Assembly (NCBI GenBank): GCA_019894875.1
Contig: JAGXNR010000080.1
Coordinates: 1 to 13,527, forward strand
From: Promethearchaeota archaeon
Lineage (GTDB): Archaea > Asgardarchaeota > Lokiarchaeia > Sigynarchaeales > SOKP01
DNA: 13,527 nucleotides
Direction: 5' to 3'
Part shown: positions 1-9,000 of the stretch, one piece after another
How the letters are laid out: every line of letters begins with the position of its first letter
Position numbering within the stretch: the stretch's first letter is position 1
Program-made: the position numbers and the translations under genes
The notes under the pieces: model-generated
What the model was told of the DNA's origin: nothing
What the model saw: only the letters and a program-made list of their open reading frames with translations
Databases searched by the model: none

Positions 1-120
1 GTTTATTACTTCTACAATATCCCCACTTTTTACTCCTATTTTGTCTGCATTTGATTGGCAAATTACTACTTTATCTTTTATTTCATTGTTTGCATCAACA
101 AAGAGTTTTAATTCTGTCAT
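1..120 (-). CDS. N-terminus of a minus-strand gene cut by the window edge; possible double-psi beta-barrel protein
   Basis: The reverse strand opens with ATG at 120 and stays open for 40 codons to the window edge. It begins MTELKLFVDANNEIKDKVVI and ends ...GVKSGDIVEVIN. The pattern of a beta strand, then a K-V-x-x-x-x-x-A-x-x-x-G-V-K-S-G-D-x-V-E-V run, resembles the start of double-psi beta-barrel domains, such as the CDC48 N-domain or the molybdopterin-dinucleotide-binding domain of FwdD-like proteins, where a G-x-x-x-G-D turn leads into the second barrel strand. That family call is an inference from 40 residues only. The region before the start (GAAAAAATAAAGTGAGTAAA) holds only a weak GTGAG Shine-Dalgarno-like match. 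The Roadblock gene lies 244 bp upstream on the same strand; the gap suggests separate transcription. Confidence 0.65.
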   Translation of the reverse strand, partial: MTELKLFVDANNEIKDKVVICQSNADKIGVKSGDIVEVIN

Positions 121-364
121 TTTACTCACTTTATTTTTTCTGAATTGACTATTACCATTTAAGTAATGAAGATTTAAATTTCTAATCTCATATCTTCATT
201 ATTATAATTAATATTAAACTAATATCGTTATAAGATATTTATCTAGATTTGATATACCTAATTATACAAATAAAATTATCTACAAAATTATAATCTCGAT
301 TTTCTCTTTCAGAGTGAAGGTCCAATAAGTGAATTTATTGATTTCCTTGTTTTCCTTACCCCTT
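121..364. other. AT-rich spacer with no gene seen
   Basis: These 244 bases between two minus-strand genes are extremely AT-rich and carry stops in all frames. Several TATA-like runs occur on the reverse strand (around 195-245) and could serve the partial gene at 1-120, but none stands out enough to call. Confidence 0.5.
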
Positions 365-748
365 TTATGGGTATCTCTTCTGGATCTCCCCAGAATAATA
401 TCTGAACACTTTTACAACCTTTCCCAGGTCTGCTGAAAGTCTTGAAGCACCCATTAAAAAGAAACGCCCAGCAACACTAAGAATTATGAACCCATTGTCG
501 CCACGTAATATAATTTCTAAAATATTCTTAAAACCAAGACTTTCTATCGCGTCACTACCTGATTGCACAACTACTGCGCTTAAGCTAGCAAACAAGTCAG
601 GGTCAACATTATATCCTGGGACTGCACTGAAAGCTAAGCGTAAACCTTCACGAGTAATAAGAGCAAGCGCCTCCAATTCGCTGTATTCAGTAATTGAACC
701 AAGGAAGGTTGAGAGGGCCTGTGCTTCATCCGGAGTTAATTCTGCCAT
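365..748 (-). CDS. Roadblock/LC7 domain protein (stand-alone, 127 aa)
   Basis: A single Roadblock/LC7 domain of the usual stand-alone length. The predicted order is an N-terminal helix (residues 5-20, PDEAQALSTFLGSITEYSEL), a first strand and turn with the typical I-T-R-E-G-L sequence (about 31-36), a long central helix (about 48-70), two strands around LEIILRGDNGFIILSVAGR (about 77-95) and a C-terminal helix (about 103-124). In eukaryotes, bacteria (MglB) and archaea such proteins dimerise and act as platforms or regulators for small GTPases in the cytoplasm; Asgard genomes encode many. The partner here is unknown, but a Roadblock-GTPase fusion lies about 10 kb away. The gene is visibly less AT-rich than its flanks, as often seen for conserved, expressed genes. 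No Shine-Dalgarno site precedes the ATG (GAAAAAAAAATTTTAAAGCATT), so translation may be leaderless or weakly initiated. A TATA-like run lies about 60 bp upstream. Confidence 0.85.
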   Translation of the reverse strand: MAELTPDEAQALSTFLGSITEYSELEALALITREGLRLAFSAVPGYNVDPDLFASLSAVVVQSGSDAIESLGFKNILEIILRGDNGFIILSVAGRFFLMGASRLSADLGKVVKVFRYYSGEIQKRYP

Positions 749-1264
749 AATGCTTTAAAATTTTTTTTTCAATTAATAATAAGTAAAAAATTAATTCTTA
801 AAAATTTATATTTAGAAAAAAATTAAAAAAAATTAAGGAAAAAGTCGAATATGCTCTCTTTTTATGGAAATCTTTAATTAATTCATATTAATAAACATGA
901 AACCATTTTTTAGCCAATTAACTAAAAATCATCCCCTACTTAGCAAAAGCGCAGGTCTGATATATGCAAATAGATCCTCTCAAATCATTGGTGATTTTCT
1001 CGACCTACTAATTTATTTCCCTTACCTTAAATAAGCTTATCCCCTCACAGATCAGACATTTCAACTCTTTCTGTAATTTAAACCTCCTATCCTGAACTAC
1101 CTTTATAATAAGTATTCGCAAGTTATAGTCCCCCTTCCGTAGATGAGGATCTTTTATTCTAATTGATTTCTTTTTTCTCCATTAACCTACAATAAGTTAA
1201 AATAATTAAATTTCTTTGGACTATAAATTTATTATAAAAAGAAAAATACAAATTTTTTTTAAGT
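749..1264. other. 516-bp stretch without a convincing gene
   Basis: This gap separates the Roadblock gene from the methyltransferase relic. From 749 to about 890 it is AT-rich promoter-like spacer. From about 895 to 1190 it is less AT-rich than the other spacers and has open frames on both strands. On the plus strand 897-1034 reads 45 codons from ATG (MKPFFSQLTKNHPLLSKSAG...), followed in the next frame by LNKLIPSQIRHFNSFCNLNL. On the minus strand an open frame at about 1180-1003 includes KDPHLRKGDYNLRILIIKVV. Neither has a Shine-Dalgarno site or a recognisable domain, so I do not call a gene. The composition would fit eroded coding DNA, possibly the lost N-terminal part of the methyltransferase, but no DPPY-type motif IV was found. 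Confidence 0.4.
801..815 (-). promoter_or_regulatory. TATA-like box upstream of the Roadblock gene
   Basis: Read on the reverse strand this is CTAAATATAAATTTT, an archaeal TATA-box-like run. It would put transcription start near 780, about 30 bases before the ATG. The background is so AT-rich, and no purine-rich BRE precedes it, that this is only a candidate. Confidence 0.25.
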
Positions 1265-1665
1265 TGTACCAGCTTTATCATATCTTTGACAACCTTTCCT
1301 TCGGAAATACCCTATTACCTTATAAATATGTTTTCTAGAAATGGGGATAAAAAACTTGATTCTTTCTGAGGTATGGGAACAAGTTCATTAGCTGCAATGA
1401 TTTCATCAAGAAATTCAATAGAGTATGAGATCAACCCTGAAAATATAAAATTTTATAAAAAAAAATAGAAAATGTTATAAAATTGAATAACGATACCAAT
1501 ATTAATAGGTTATGTCAAAACATCGAATTCAATGATAAATATAAAATGAAATCTAAAGATGTACAATATAATGTTGTTAATTATAATTTTCCTATCATTA
1601 CTAAACAAGTGATCGATTTTTTATTATATACTATAAGGAGTATATTGAGAATAACTAAGAATTAA
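1265..1665 (+). pseudogene. decayed C-terminal remnant of a beta-class (N4-cytosine/N6-adenine) DNA methyltransferase
   Basis: In one frame the DNA reads TTFPSEIPYYLINMF, then D-S-F, a TGA stop (1367-1369), then GMGTSSLAAM and SRNSIEYEINPE, ending at TAG 1466-1468. This matches the back half of beta-class DNA methyltransferases: the F-P-x-x-I-P-x-x-L-I-x-x-F motif X region, then the AdoMet-binding motif I D-P-F-x-G-x-G-T-T, then R-N-S-I-G-Y-E-I. The TGA falls inside motif I. After a frame change, 1483-1665 continues as NRLCQNIEFNDKYKMKSKDV and YNFPIITKQVIDFLLYTI, which looks like the family's C-terminal tail. There is no motif IV (S/D-P-P-Y) upstream. With two in-frame stops, a frameshift and no N-terminus it cannot make an active enzyme. 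It probably derives from a lost type II restriction-modification or orphan methylase gene; no nuclease partner is visible. The 60-residue TTG-started frame at 1483 is the tail of this relic, not a gene. Confidence 0.8.
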
Positions 1666-1717
1666 TTCTGGACCATGAGAAATTCGAGTTTAACCGCAGC
1701 AATAAATTCTTAGGTAA

Positions 1718-1727
1718 TTTTTTTTTT
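1718..1727 (+). terminator. T-run, possible archaeal terminator
   Basis: Ten consecutive T residues end the region between the methyltransferase relic and the coiled-coil gene. Archaeal RNA polymerase can stop at T-runs without a hairpin, and this one would isolate the downstream gene from read-through. In such an AT-rich genome it may be chance. Confidence 0.3.
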
Positions 1728-1789
1728 ACTGGTTAGGAAAAAATGAGAATGTTTCAAAATCAATTCAAAATTACCTGTCAATTATTAAA

Positions 1790-1797
1790 GAGGTGAT
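1790..1797 (+). promoter_or_regulatory. strong Shine-Dalgarno site that sets the TTG start at 1802
   Basis: GAGGTGAT is fully complementary to the 16S 3' tail (AUCACCUC). It ends four bases before TTG at 1802. The other in-frame start, GTG at 1793, lies inside this site and so is unlikely to be used. Confidence 0.75.
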
Positions 1798-1801
1798 TTT
1801 T

Positions 1802-2587
1802 TTGGAAGATCAAAGTAATGAATTTCAACAATTAAAAGATTTAATTCATGAATTAAAGTTAGAACTAACACAGAAAAATCAAAAGATCAATGACTATATT
1901 GAAATTATACAAGATAATGAGGAAGAACTGATGAAACTTCATGAACTAATCTTAAAAAACCCCTCTCATGAAAATATCCAAGAATTAATCGAATCTAAAT
2001 ATATCTTTGATTTAAAAGAAAAGGAGCGAGAGATAAGAGACTTGAAAAACCGTATGGGCTTTTTAAGAAAAGAGAGAATCGCTGCCCAAAGAGATCTAGA
2101 AGAAATTAGAAGAAATGAGCAATCGTCTGCAATAAACATAGAGCTGATAAGAGAAAAAGAGAAAGTAACTAAAGATTTATTGAATCTTGAGACCACAATT
2201 AATGAACTACGAAAAAAACATTATTTGCAAGAATTATTGATTGCTAATTTTAAAAAAGAAATTGGTGAAAAAGACAAGCAAGTTAAGGAATTAAATACAA
2301 CCATTATGGAATTAAACAAAGAATTAGTGATTAAAAAATCGATATTATCAGGAAATTTTGACAAAAATTTGAAAAAGGAGCTAAATAAAAGACTCCAAAA
2401 TGAACTTCTTAAATATAAGGAACTCGTGAAAGATCTTAGAGAAAAATTGATTAGATATAAAAAATCTAAGGGAAACAAAATAGAGCATAATATTGAGGTA
2501 AGCGACCTTAAGAATAGAATCACATTGCTAAAAAAAGAATTGGAGAGTAGAAATAGGGTAATTAATGATCTAAGATCTCAGAAATAA
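1802..2587 (+). CDS. long coiled-coil protein of unknown function (261 aa)
   Basis: Not recognised as a known family. From the TTG at 1802 the protein begins MEDQSNEFQQLKDLIHELKL and ends NRVINDLRSQK. It is almost wholly predicted alpha-helical, very rich in Glu, Lys, Leu, Ile and Asn, with no Cys or Trp, no signal peptide and no membrane segment. Heptad-like spacing of Leu/Ile runs through most of it. Helix breaks are likely near KNPSHEN (about residues 53-59) and SGNFDKN (about 183-189), which would give a short N-terminal and two longer coiled-coil segments. Such SMC- or tropomyosin-like rods usually oligomerise as cytoplasmic scaffolds or tethers, but any role here is an inference. It stands alone, with pseudogene debris on both sides. 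The start choice rests on a perfect Shine-Dalgarno site. Two minus-strand open frames inside it are composition shadows. Confidence 0.85.
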   Translation: MEDQSNEFQQLKDLIHELKLELTQKNQKINDYIEIIQDNEEELMKLHELILKNPSHENIQELIESKYIFDLKEKEREIRDLKNRMGFLRKERIAAQRDLEEIRRNEQSSAINIELIREKEKVTKDLLNLETTINELRKKHYLQELLIANFKKEIGEKDKQVKELNTTIMELNKELVIKKSILSGNFDKNLKKELNKRLQNELLKYKELVKDLREKLIRYKKSKGNKIEHNIEVSDLKNRITLLKKELESRNRVINDLRSQK

Positions 2588-2631
2588 CTATTTTATAACT
2601 TTTATTGTAAAATTAATAATTTATTTGAGTT

Positions 2632-2873
2632 TTAATTAGGATCTAGTTTTTTAATCTTATCAAGTACAAAATAGTTAATTCTCTCTACCTTAGGATCTCG
2701 ATAATATGTTTGTTCGACAGCTCAAGAAAATATACCACAAATTAGAATTTTGAACAAGTTATAATATATATTAATACCCTAATTCCTAATTTAAAAGAGA
2801 TTGATAGCTTAATATATGAGTAGTTTTCTTTGAAATTCAATTCACCTAACATTTGCAGTTTCTTTGCTAACTG
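2632..2873 (-). pseudogene. possible decayed minus-strand gene fragment, family not recognised
   Basis: Two reverse-strand frames read like real protein. The upstream part (2873 down to a TAA at 2742-2744) gives QLAKKLQMLGELNFKENYSY and continues IKLSISFKLGI. The downstream part, in another frame (2721 down to TAA at 2632-2634), gives AVEQTYYRDPKVERINYFVL and ends DKIKKLDPN. A TGA at 2722-2724 lies just before it in the same frame. Both pieces have a protein-like mix of residues rather than the Phe/Leu/Ser/Lys noise usual for shadows in this DNA, and both run the same way, so one frameshifted, stop-interrupted gene is the simplest reading. I could not assign a family. Chance open frames are the alternative. 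Confidence 0.35.
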
Positions 2874-2960
2874 CTAAACTAAAATTTCAATTATAAATAC
2901 GGCATCTTTAAAAATTTAGGTTAAAAAATAAATACTCACCCAAGTCATTATTTCCTAGTA

Positions 2961-2976
2961 CAAAGAAATATATATG
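2961..2976 (+). promoter_or_regulatory. candidate BRE/TATA promoter of the giant surface-protein gene
   Basis: CAAAGAAATATATATG has a purine-rich BRE-like part (AAAGAAA) followed by a TATA box (ATATATAT, 2968-2975). Start of transcription would be expected near 2995-3000, about 60 bases before the GTG. The two direct repeats downstream would then cover the start point. Confidence 0.4.
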
Positions 2977-2983
2977 TTTATTA

Positions 2984-3022
2984 TTATACATTTTTGTAAG
3001 CGTCTTATACATTTTTGTAAGC
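2984..3022 (+). repeat. 18-bp direct repeat, two perfect copies 21 bp apart, in front of the giant gene
   Basis: TTATACATTTTTGTAAGC occurs at 2984-3001 and again at 3005-3022, separated by three bases. The 21-bp period is two helical turns, so a protein bound to each copy would sit on the same DNA face. The second copy continues into an inverted repeat, TTTGTA-AGCC-TACAAA (3014-3029). Lying between the TATA-like box and the start codon, this has the position expected for a repressor operator or an RNA element in the leader. No regulator is identified. Confidence 0.6.
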
Positions 3023-3050
3023 CTACAAATGCTAAGATAGAATAAGGATT

Positions 3051-3056
3051 GGGGGT
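3051..3056 (+). promoter_or_regulatory. Shine-Dalgarno-like site that favours the GTG start at 3061
   Basis: GGGGGT (pairing to CCUCCA with one G-U) lies four bases before GTG at 3061. The alternative TTG at 3049 has AAGGA directly against it with no spacing. The later start gives an N-terminus of MNIDIKFKKRIKSRVKF before the hydrophobic segment. Confidence 0.5.
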
Positions 3057-3060
3057 AAAA

Positions 3061-6000
3061 GTGAATATTGATATTAAATTTAAGAAGAGAATAAAGAGTA
3101 GGGTTAAATTTCTAGTATTTCTACTTATAATCATATTAATTCCATCAATAATTAGTTCTTCTTTATTTAAGATTTCTGGCGGGAAATTAGAAGATAATAT
3201 TGAAAAGGATGATACAACAGAACTACAACTCCCAATTCCTTCAAGCAGTCTTCCTAATGCGGAATATTTTAATTATTATAAGATAATAACAATCGATCAC
3301 ACAAAGGTCAATGGATCAGTTGATTTTACTAATTTTCCCGTTTTAATTTCTATTATTGACTCCGACTTGGATGACAAGGCTCAGTTTGATGGTGATGATA
3401 TTGCTTTTGCTAATAATACTGCTTGGTTAGATCATGAAATAGAACTATATGACCCAAGTTATACTTTTAATGAAGCTCAACTGATAACCTGGATTCGAAT
3501 TCCTCTTCTATCCACTTCTAGTGATACAAGCATATTCATGTTTTACGGTAATAACACCATGGATTCCCAAGAAAATTCAACAGGGGTTTGGAGTGCAAAA
3601 TATGATGGGATATGGCACTTAAAGGAAGATCCTAGTATTGGAGGGACAAATAATATTAAAGATTCAACTTCAAATCATAATGATGGAACTTCTTACTTGA
3701 TGGGTTCTTTTGATCAGGTATTGGGGCAGATTGATGGTAGCTTAGATTTTGATGCAAGCAATGATTACATAGATATAGGTAATGTTAATGCAGAAATAAA
3801 AACTATTGAATTTTGGGTCAATCCTGATACACTTTCAAGCTTTTCTGAAAGCGAAACCGACTATCGAAATCCAACTGCCACTGGAGAAACCTATGATTCT
3901 TGGAATAATCCTACTAACGCTTATACAAGTAATAATATTAGAGCTTCAGCATCTGGTTATAACTTACGACAAGATTATTATAATTTTGGGTTTAATATAC
4001 CTTCTGATGTGAATATAGAAGGTATTGTGGTATCCATTGAGGGGCGAGCCACACAAACAGGTGAATCTGCTCAGTGTTCAGTTGAAATTTCTGGAAATGG
4101 GGGTACTAATTATTATGCTCCATACAATAATGAACGAACCTGGTGGAGTACATTGGACTCATATCAATCAGTGGGGGGGCCAACAGAACAGTGGAATAAA
4201 CCTGGGGGTTGGCTACCCTCTGATTTTAGTAATGCTAACTTTAGAGTGAGACTAACAGAATCAGGATACCATCCTTTAGAAATTGACCACGTGAGGGTAA
4301 AGGTTTATTATAGTGGTAGTATTGACATGCCATTGATCCAAATAAATGGTACTACTCAAATAGTAATTGACAACACTACTCATGAAATAAAAATAATTGG
4401 CTTTCCAAGCACACCCGATATTTATGTTGATGGAGAAATAGGGACTCCTATAAACCCAAATGAGTGGTATCACGTAGTAATTACTAGTACAACTGGAATC
4501 GATGCGTCAGCATTTATTATTGGTAGGGTTTCATCAGATTCGTTCGACGGTACTCTCGATGAAGTACGGATCTCCAATATGAATCTTGCAGCAGAGTGGA
4601 TTATCACTGAATATAATAACCACTATGATCCGAATAGTTTTTACTCGGTTAGCGTAGAAACAACTTTACTCACCAATGTTCGAGTTAATGCTATCGATTT
4701 ATATGGTAATCCAATTCCAAATGTAAATATTTCCATTATAGAAAATAATAAGATACTTAGGACCGATATCGCAGATTCTAATGGGACGGTTATTTTTGAA
4801 AATGTGGTCTCTATAGAAGAAAAGTATAATTTCAGTGTATCTATGAAATCAAATATTGCACCTTATATGACTATAGAAATCAATAGAACATTTAACGCAA
4901 TCTTAATAGAGGGAAGTCTTCAAACTATTAATTTACTATGCAATGTTTCCAGAAATATCTTTAATGTTGTAGACGCTGATGGAATTCCTGTTGATTCTGG
5001 ATGGATTATAGTTGGTAATAATACAGATCTAATTCAGAATTGTACGATTGACAATACTGGATGTGCAACATTTCGATGGTTAAATTCCTCCCCTTATCAA
5101 TACAATTATACTGTATGGTATCGAGACATTAATTACAACCACGAAAATATTCATAGAATTATTGTGGGATCGGGAGATATTTTCACACCAAATTCTGAGG
5201 TAAATATAACTGCAATCTTAACTACAGTTAAATTTACAGTTCTTACTGTAAATAACCCAACACCTGTTGATGGGGCAAAATTAATATTAAGTAATCTTGA
5301 ATCAGGTGAAAATATTATAAATTTAACATCAAATCTAAACGGTGAAGCAACCCTTAGATGGGTTAATTCCACTGGGATAAATAATTCAAATTATTCAATT
5401 AGAGTTAGTTTTTACGGAAGTTTCTGGGATTTTGAAATAAATATTCTTAATACAGGAAAAGTAGCAGAGACTAATTTTACTATAGCAAGTAAAATTGATT
5501 ATAACATAAGCATTTATTTTGAACCCGCTGATTTAGAAGAGCTAGAGACAACAATAGTATCTTTAAATCCGAGCAATAATATAATAATAGAATGGGGTTC
5601 GAAGGTAAAAATAAGGAGTTTATTTAATGTTACTAGCGTATCTACTGGATTAGAACACTTATTAGGACCTACTTATGCAGATACAATGTTATGTCAAATA
5701 TTTGAAGGAACAACACTTATTCATTCAAAATTATTTATTGAAGATTATGATTATATTGGCAGACATCAAGTAGAAATTGAAACTGATGAGTTAGAAACTG
5801 ATACTATTTATATACTCAAGATAATAGCACAAAAATCTGGATATGTTTTACCTCCTGATGTAATATTGTCACTTTACCTTTTAGAAAATGAGTTACTATT
5901 GAATCAGTCGGAAAATGATGATTCAGATCAAACGATCTATTGGCAGGAGATAACCAACATGTCCGTAAAACCTTATGGTATAATATCTGAAGATTTTACT

Positions 6001-9000
6001 ATAAAATATAGTATTCCTAATAGTTTTAATAATACTTATTTCAACTTTTCAATTCCTGATATCTCAAACGATTGGAATTTATCACAAATCACCTTTAATA
6101 TTTATAATATATCATGGAATGTCGTTGAATCTAATATAAACATAACTATTGTTGATCCTTACGACTCTTTTCATATGTTTCACTATTCTAATCACAGTGG
6201 TTATAATTATATCACTGGTACTTGGAAGGGATTAGAGATTAAACTAGATAAAAGTAGTCCAACCAAGGATAACAATTTTGAGTTTATTATTGGAGGATCA
6301 TTTGATGGTACGGTTGATGTTATAGCTGATGTCTCTTTCATTAGAGATAAAATTAACAACCAATATTCAAGATTCAATATTACGAACATCATCTCTATTT
6401 TGAGTGCAGCTGAAGGATGGGCAATTAAAAATATTACCTTTGAACTCTATAATTGCTATAACACTTCCAGTTGGAGTTTAGTTGATCCATTAAACGACTT
6501 TAAGCTAAATATTTCTACTAACGAAGGACTTAAATATTCACTAGATTCAGGGAGTCTTGGATTTGGGAAATTGACCATAGATAATTGTATTATTTACCCT
6601 ATAGATAACCAATTCTTATTTACCATAGAAAATAATACAGAGATTATGTTTGATGCATTAATTAAAGTTGAATATGTCCAGGAATTTTATCAGAATCAGT
6701 TTTTAGAAATAAGTAATTTATCGAAAACAGAATATGGTTTTAGTAAGGGAGGAACTTTTCAAGTTAGTTATATCGAGAAAGAATGGATTGAAGAGTATGT
6801 AACATTAGAGATTAGAGGAATATCTAATGGTCCTGAGTATTTACTTCCATCAGAACTGGCAATGAATATTACCATAGATGGACAAAGATATAGTATTGAA
6901 GACGTATATCCTGGACAAGGAAGAATATCTTTAGAAGGTTTGAATAAAAATTCAATTTACACTGCCGTTATAGAAACCAATCAGACTGTTATTTTTAATC
7001 TGAATTTCACCACTAAATATTCGAGGATTGTATATTATGAAACATTAGGAACTGTATCTTATATAATAGAAGAAGCACCTTCATTATATGGTACAGTTCA
7101 ATATTTTGAGGATTTAGAATATTATATACAAACTATTAATGCTTCATTGATTGATGCTTATGAATATTCTATAAAGTTTACTATTACAAAGGAACATTAT
7201 GATTCTGCAACTAAAGTTTTTAAGTTAATAGTCTTGGATAGACCAACCTTACTCAATGAATCTATAGAATTTTTTAGAGTATTTGAGCAAATTTTTGTTT
7301 TGGAAGCAGTGAATTTTACATTTTTTTATACAGATAATATCACCCACCAGCCTATATCCGATCTTTCAGAACAACACTTTACTTGGGAAAGATATGATGC
7401 TCAAGGAAATGTCATAGAAACTAACCATGGTGATTTAATCTCTGCTTCTGATAAATCTTATATCTTAGATCTGAATACAGAGTATCTAGTAATTGGTGAC
7501 TATTTTATTGTGATTACTTTTGATAAAAAAAATTATGATTATAAAATTGCTTTAGTTTATTTAACTATCAATGAGAGACCAACTTTAATCAATGGTATTT
7601 CTACACTAGGTACGATATATGATGACATAGATATGGCTGAAGCTAAAAATTACACTTTTTCATACGTAGATTTTCTGACTTCTGCAAATATAACAAATTT
7701 AAACAATCAGTCCTACAGTTATATAAGCACAAACCCAGATGATCCAAACGGTCAAGGAACATTATTATTTAATGCATCAAATAGTCTTTATGTATTAGAT
7801 TTAGATACAGAAACCAAACCTAATGGAACCTATACTATTACTATTATACTAGGGAAAGAAAATTTTTCTATTCAGATTGCTACATTGGTTCTTTCAATCC
7901 AATATATAGAAACAGATTATAGATCTTATCTAACACTGATATCTTCAAATCCATTGGATCTTACTACAGATATCTTTTGGAGGGATATTATCTCTATAAA
8001 TTTTAATTTTTCCAAGCATCATATTTCTGAACCAGAGACTTTATTTAATCCAGACGTTATTTCTGGACAATTTCGTGATATTGATAATTTACCAATTGGA
8101 AATCCAATCGATTTACTTCCTTATAATAACCTTACAGGAAATTTTACATTTATTTTTGATACTTCTAAATATGGTTTAATTGGCGGTCATTATTATGATT
8201 TAAGAATAACAGCAAAGCTTAGTGGGTTTACATCCCCAGATCCATTAGTTATTCCATTTCAAGTTAAAAATCTTCCTGTGGAACTAGAAGTAGTTAACTA
8301 CACAACTAACACAAAATTCCCGGTCTACACCATTTCGAAATATTGGGATATAACATTCAATTTAACATTACGATTTACGGAGATTAACACAAGTTTACCT
8401 ATAACTGACGCAACAGTATCATTTAGCTGGGAATATGGGGTGGGCATAATATTACCAGATAATACAAAAGGTGCTGGTTATTACTCCTTTTTATTTGATA
8501 CAGGAAATGCAACCGACATTGGAGCCTATTCTATTAATTTCCTAGCAATTAAACAAAATTATTCAATTGGGTCACCATCTCCGAATTTTATCATTTACGT
8601 TATTGAAAGACCAACCTGTTTAAATTCTAATGAGGAAGTTCTCTATTTAAGTCCACCGACCTTATATATGAAAGATGGTGTTAATTTTACGTTCGAATAT
8701 ATTGATATTTTAAATTCTCAGAATGTAGGAAACGCCGAAGAAAAGAACTTCATTTTACAAAAACTGGATGAATTTGGAGTCCCAATTCCTGACGGATCAA
8801 TATTTGGATCATTGTTAGAAACTACAGATCATCGATATATTTTAGATCTTAATACTGAGAAGCTGAATGACGGGGAATATTCAGTAATCATTTCCATAAA
8901 GAAAAAAAATTATAGTCTTAAAATCTCTATAATCTCTTTAACAATTAGTAAGCGAGAATTTATGTTTCAATCCTCTGTTGGCGATTTTCTGCGAATTGAT

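Larger units (their letters stand above)
2588..3048. other. 461-bp gap between the coiled-coil and giant surface-protein genes
   Basis: The first two thirds hold a decayed minus-strand coding remnant (about 2632-2873). From about 2880 to 3048 the DNA is regulatory in appearance: a TATA-like box (2968-2975), an 18-bp direct repeat (2984-3022) and a small inverted repeat (3014-3029) directly before the giant gene. No RNA gene was recognised. Confidence 0.5.

Noticed and set aside
486..758. Plus-strand 90-residue open frame opposite the Roadblock gene
   Set aside because: It overlaps a clear Roadblock/LC7 domain on the other strand almost completely and shows no domain of its own; it is a shadow.
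1483..1665. Short 60-residue TTG-started gene
   Set aside because: Its sequence continues the methyltransferase relic upstream in a shifted frame and has no Shine-Dalgarno site, so it is the pseudogene tail.
1658..1669. Palindrome AGAATTAATTCT at the end of the methyltransferase relic
   Set aside because: It is a short AT-rich palindrome of a kind expected by chance in this composition, with no nearby promoter or gene that it could control.
1966..2523. Two Ser/Phe/Leu-rich minus-strand frames inside the coiled-coil gene, which resemble membrane proteins
   Set aside because: The antisense of Lys/Glu/Asn/Leu-rich coiled-coil DNA gives Phe/Leu/Ser-rich sequence automatically; no ribosome site or domain is seen.
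3806..6392. Several 60-75-residue frames on both strands inside the giant gene
   Set aside because: All lie within a long, intact and domain-rich reading frame and have no independent support.
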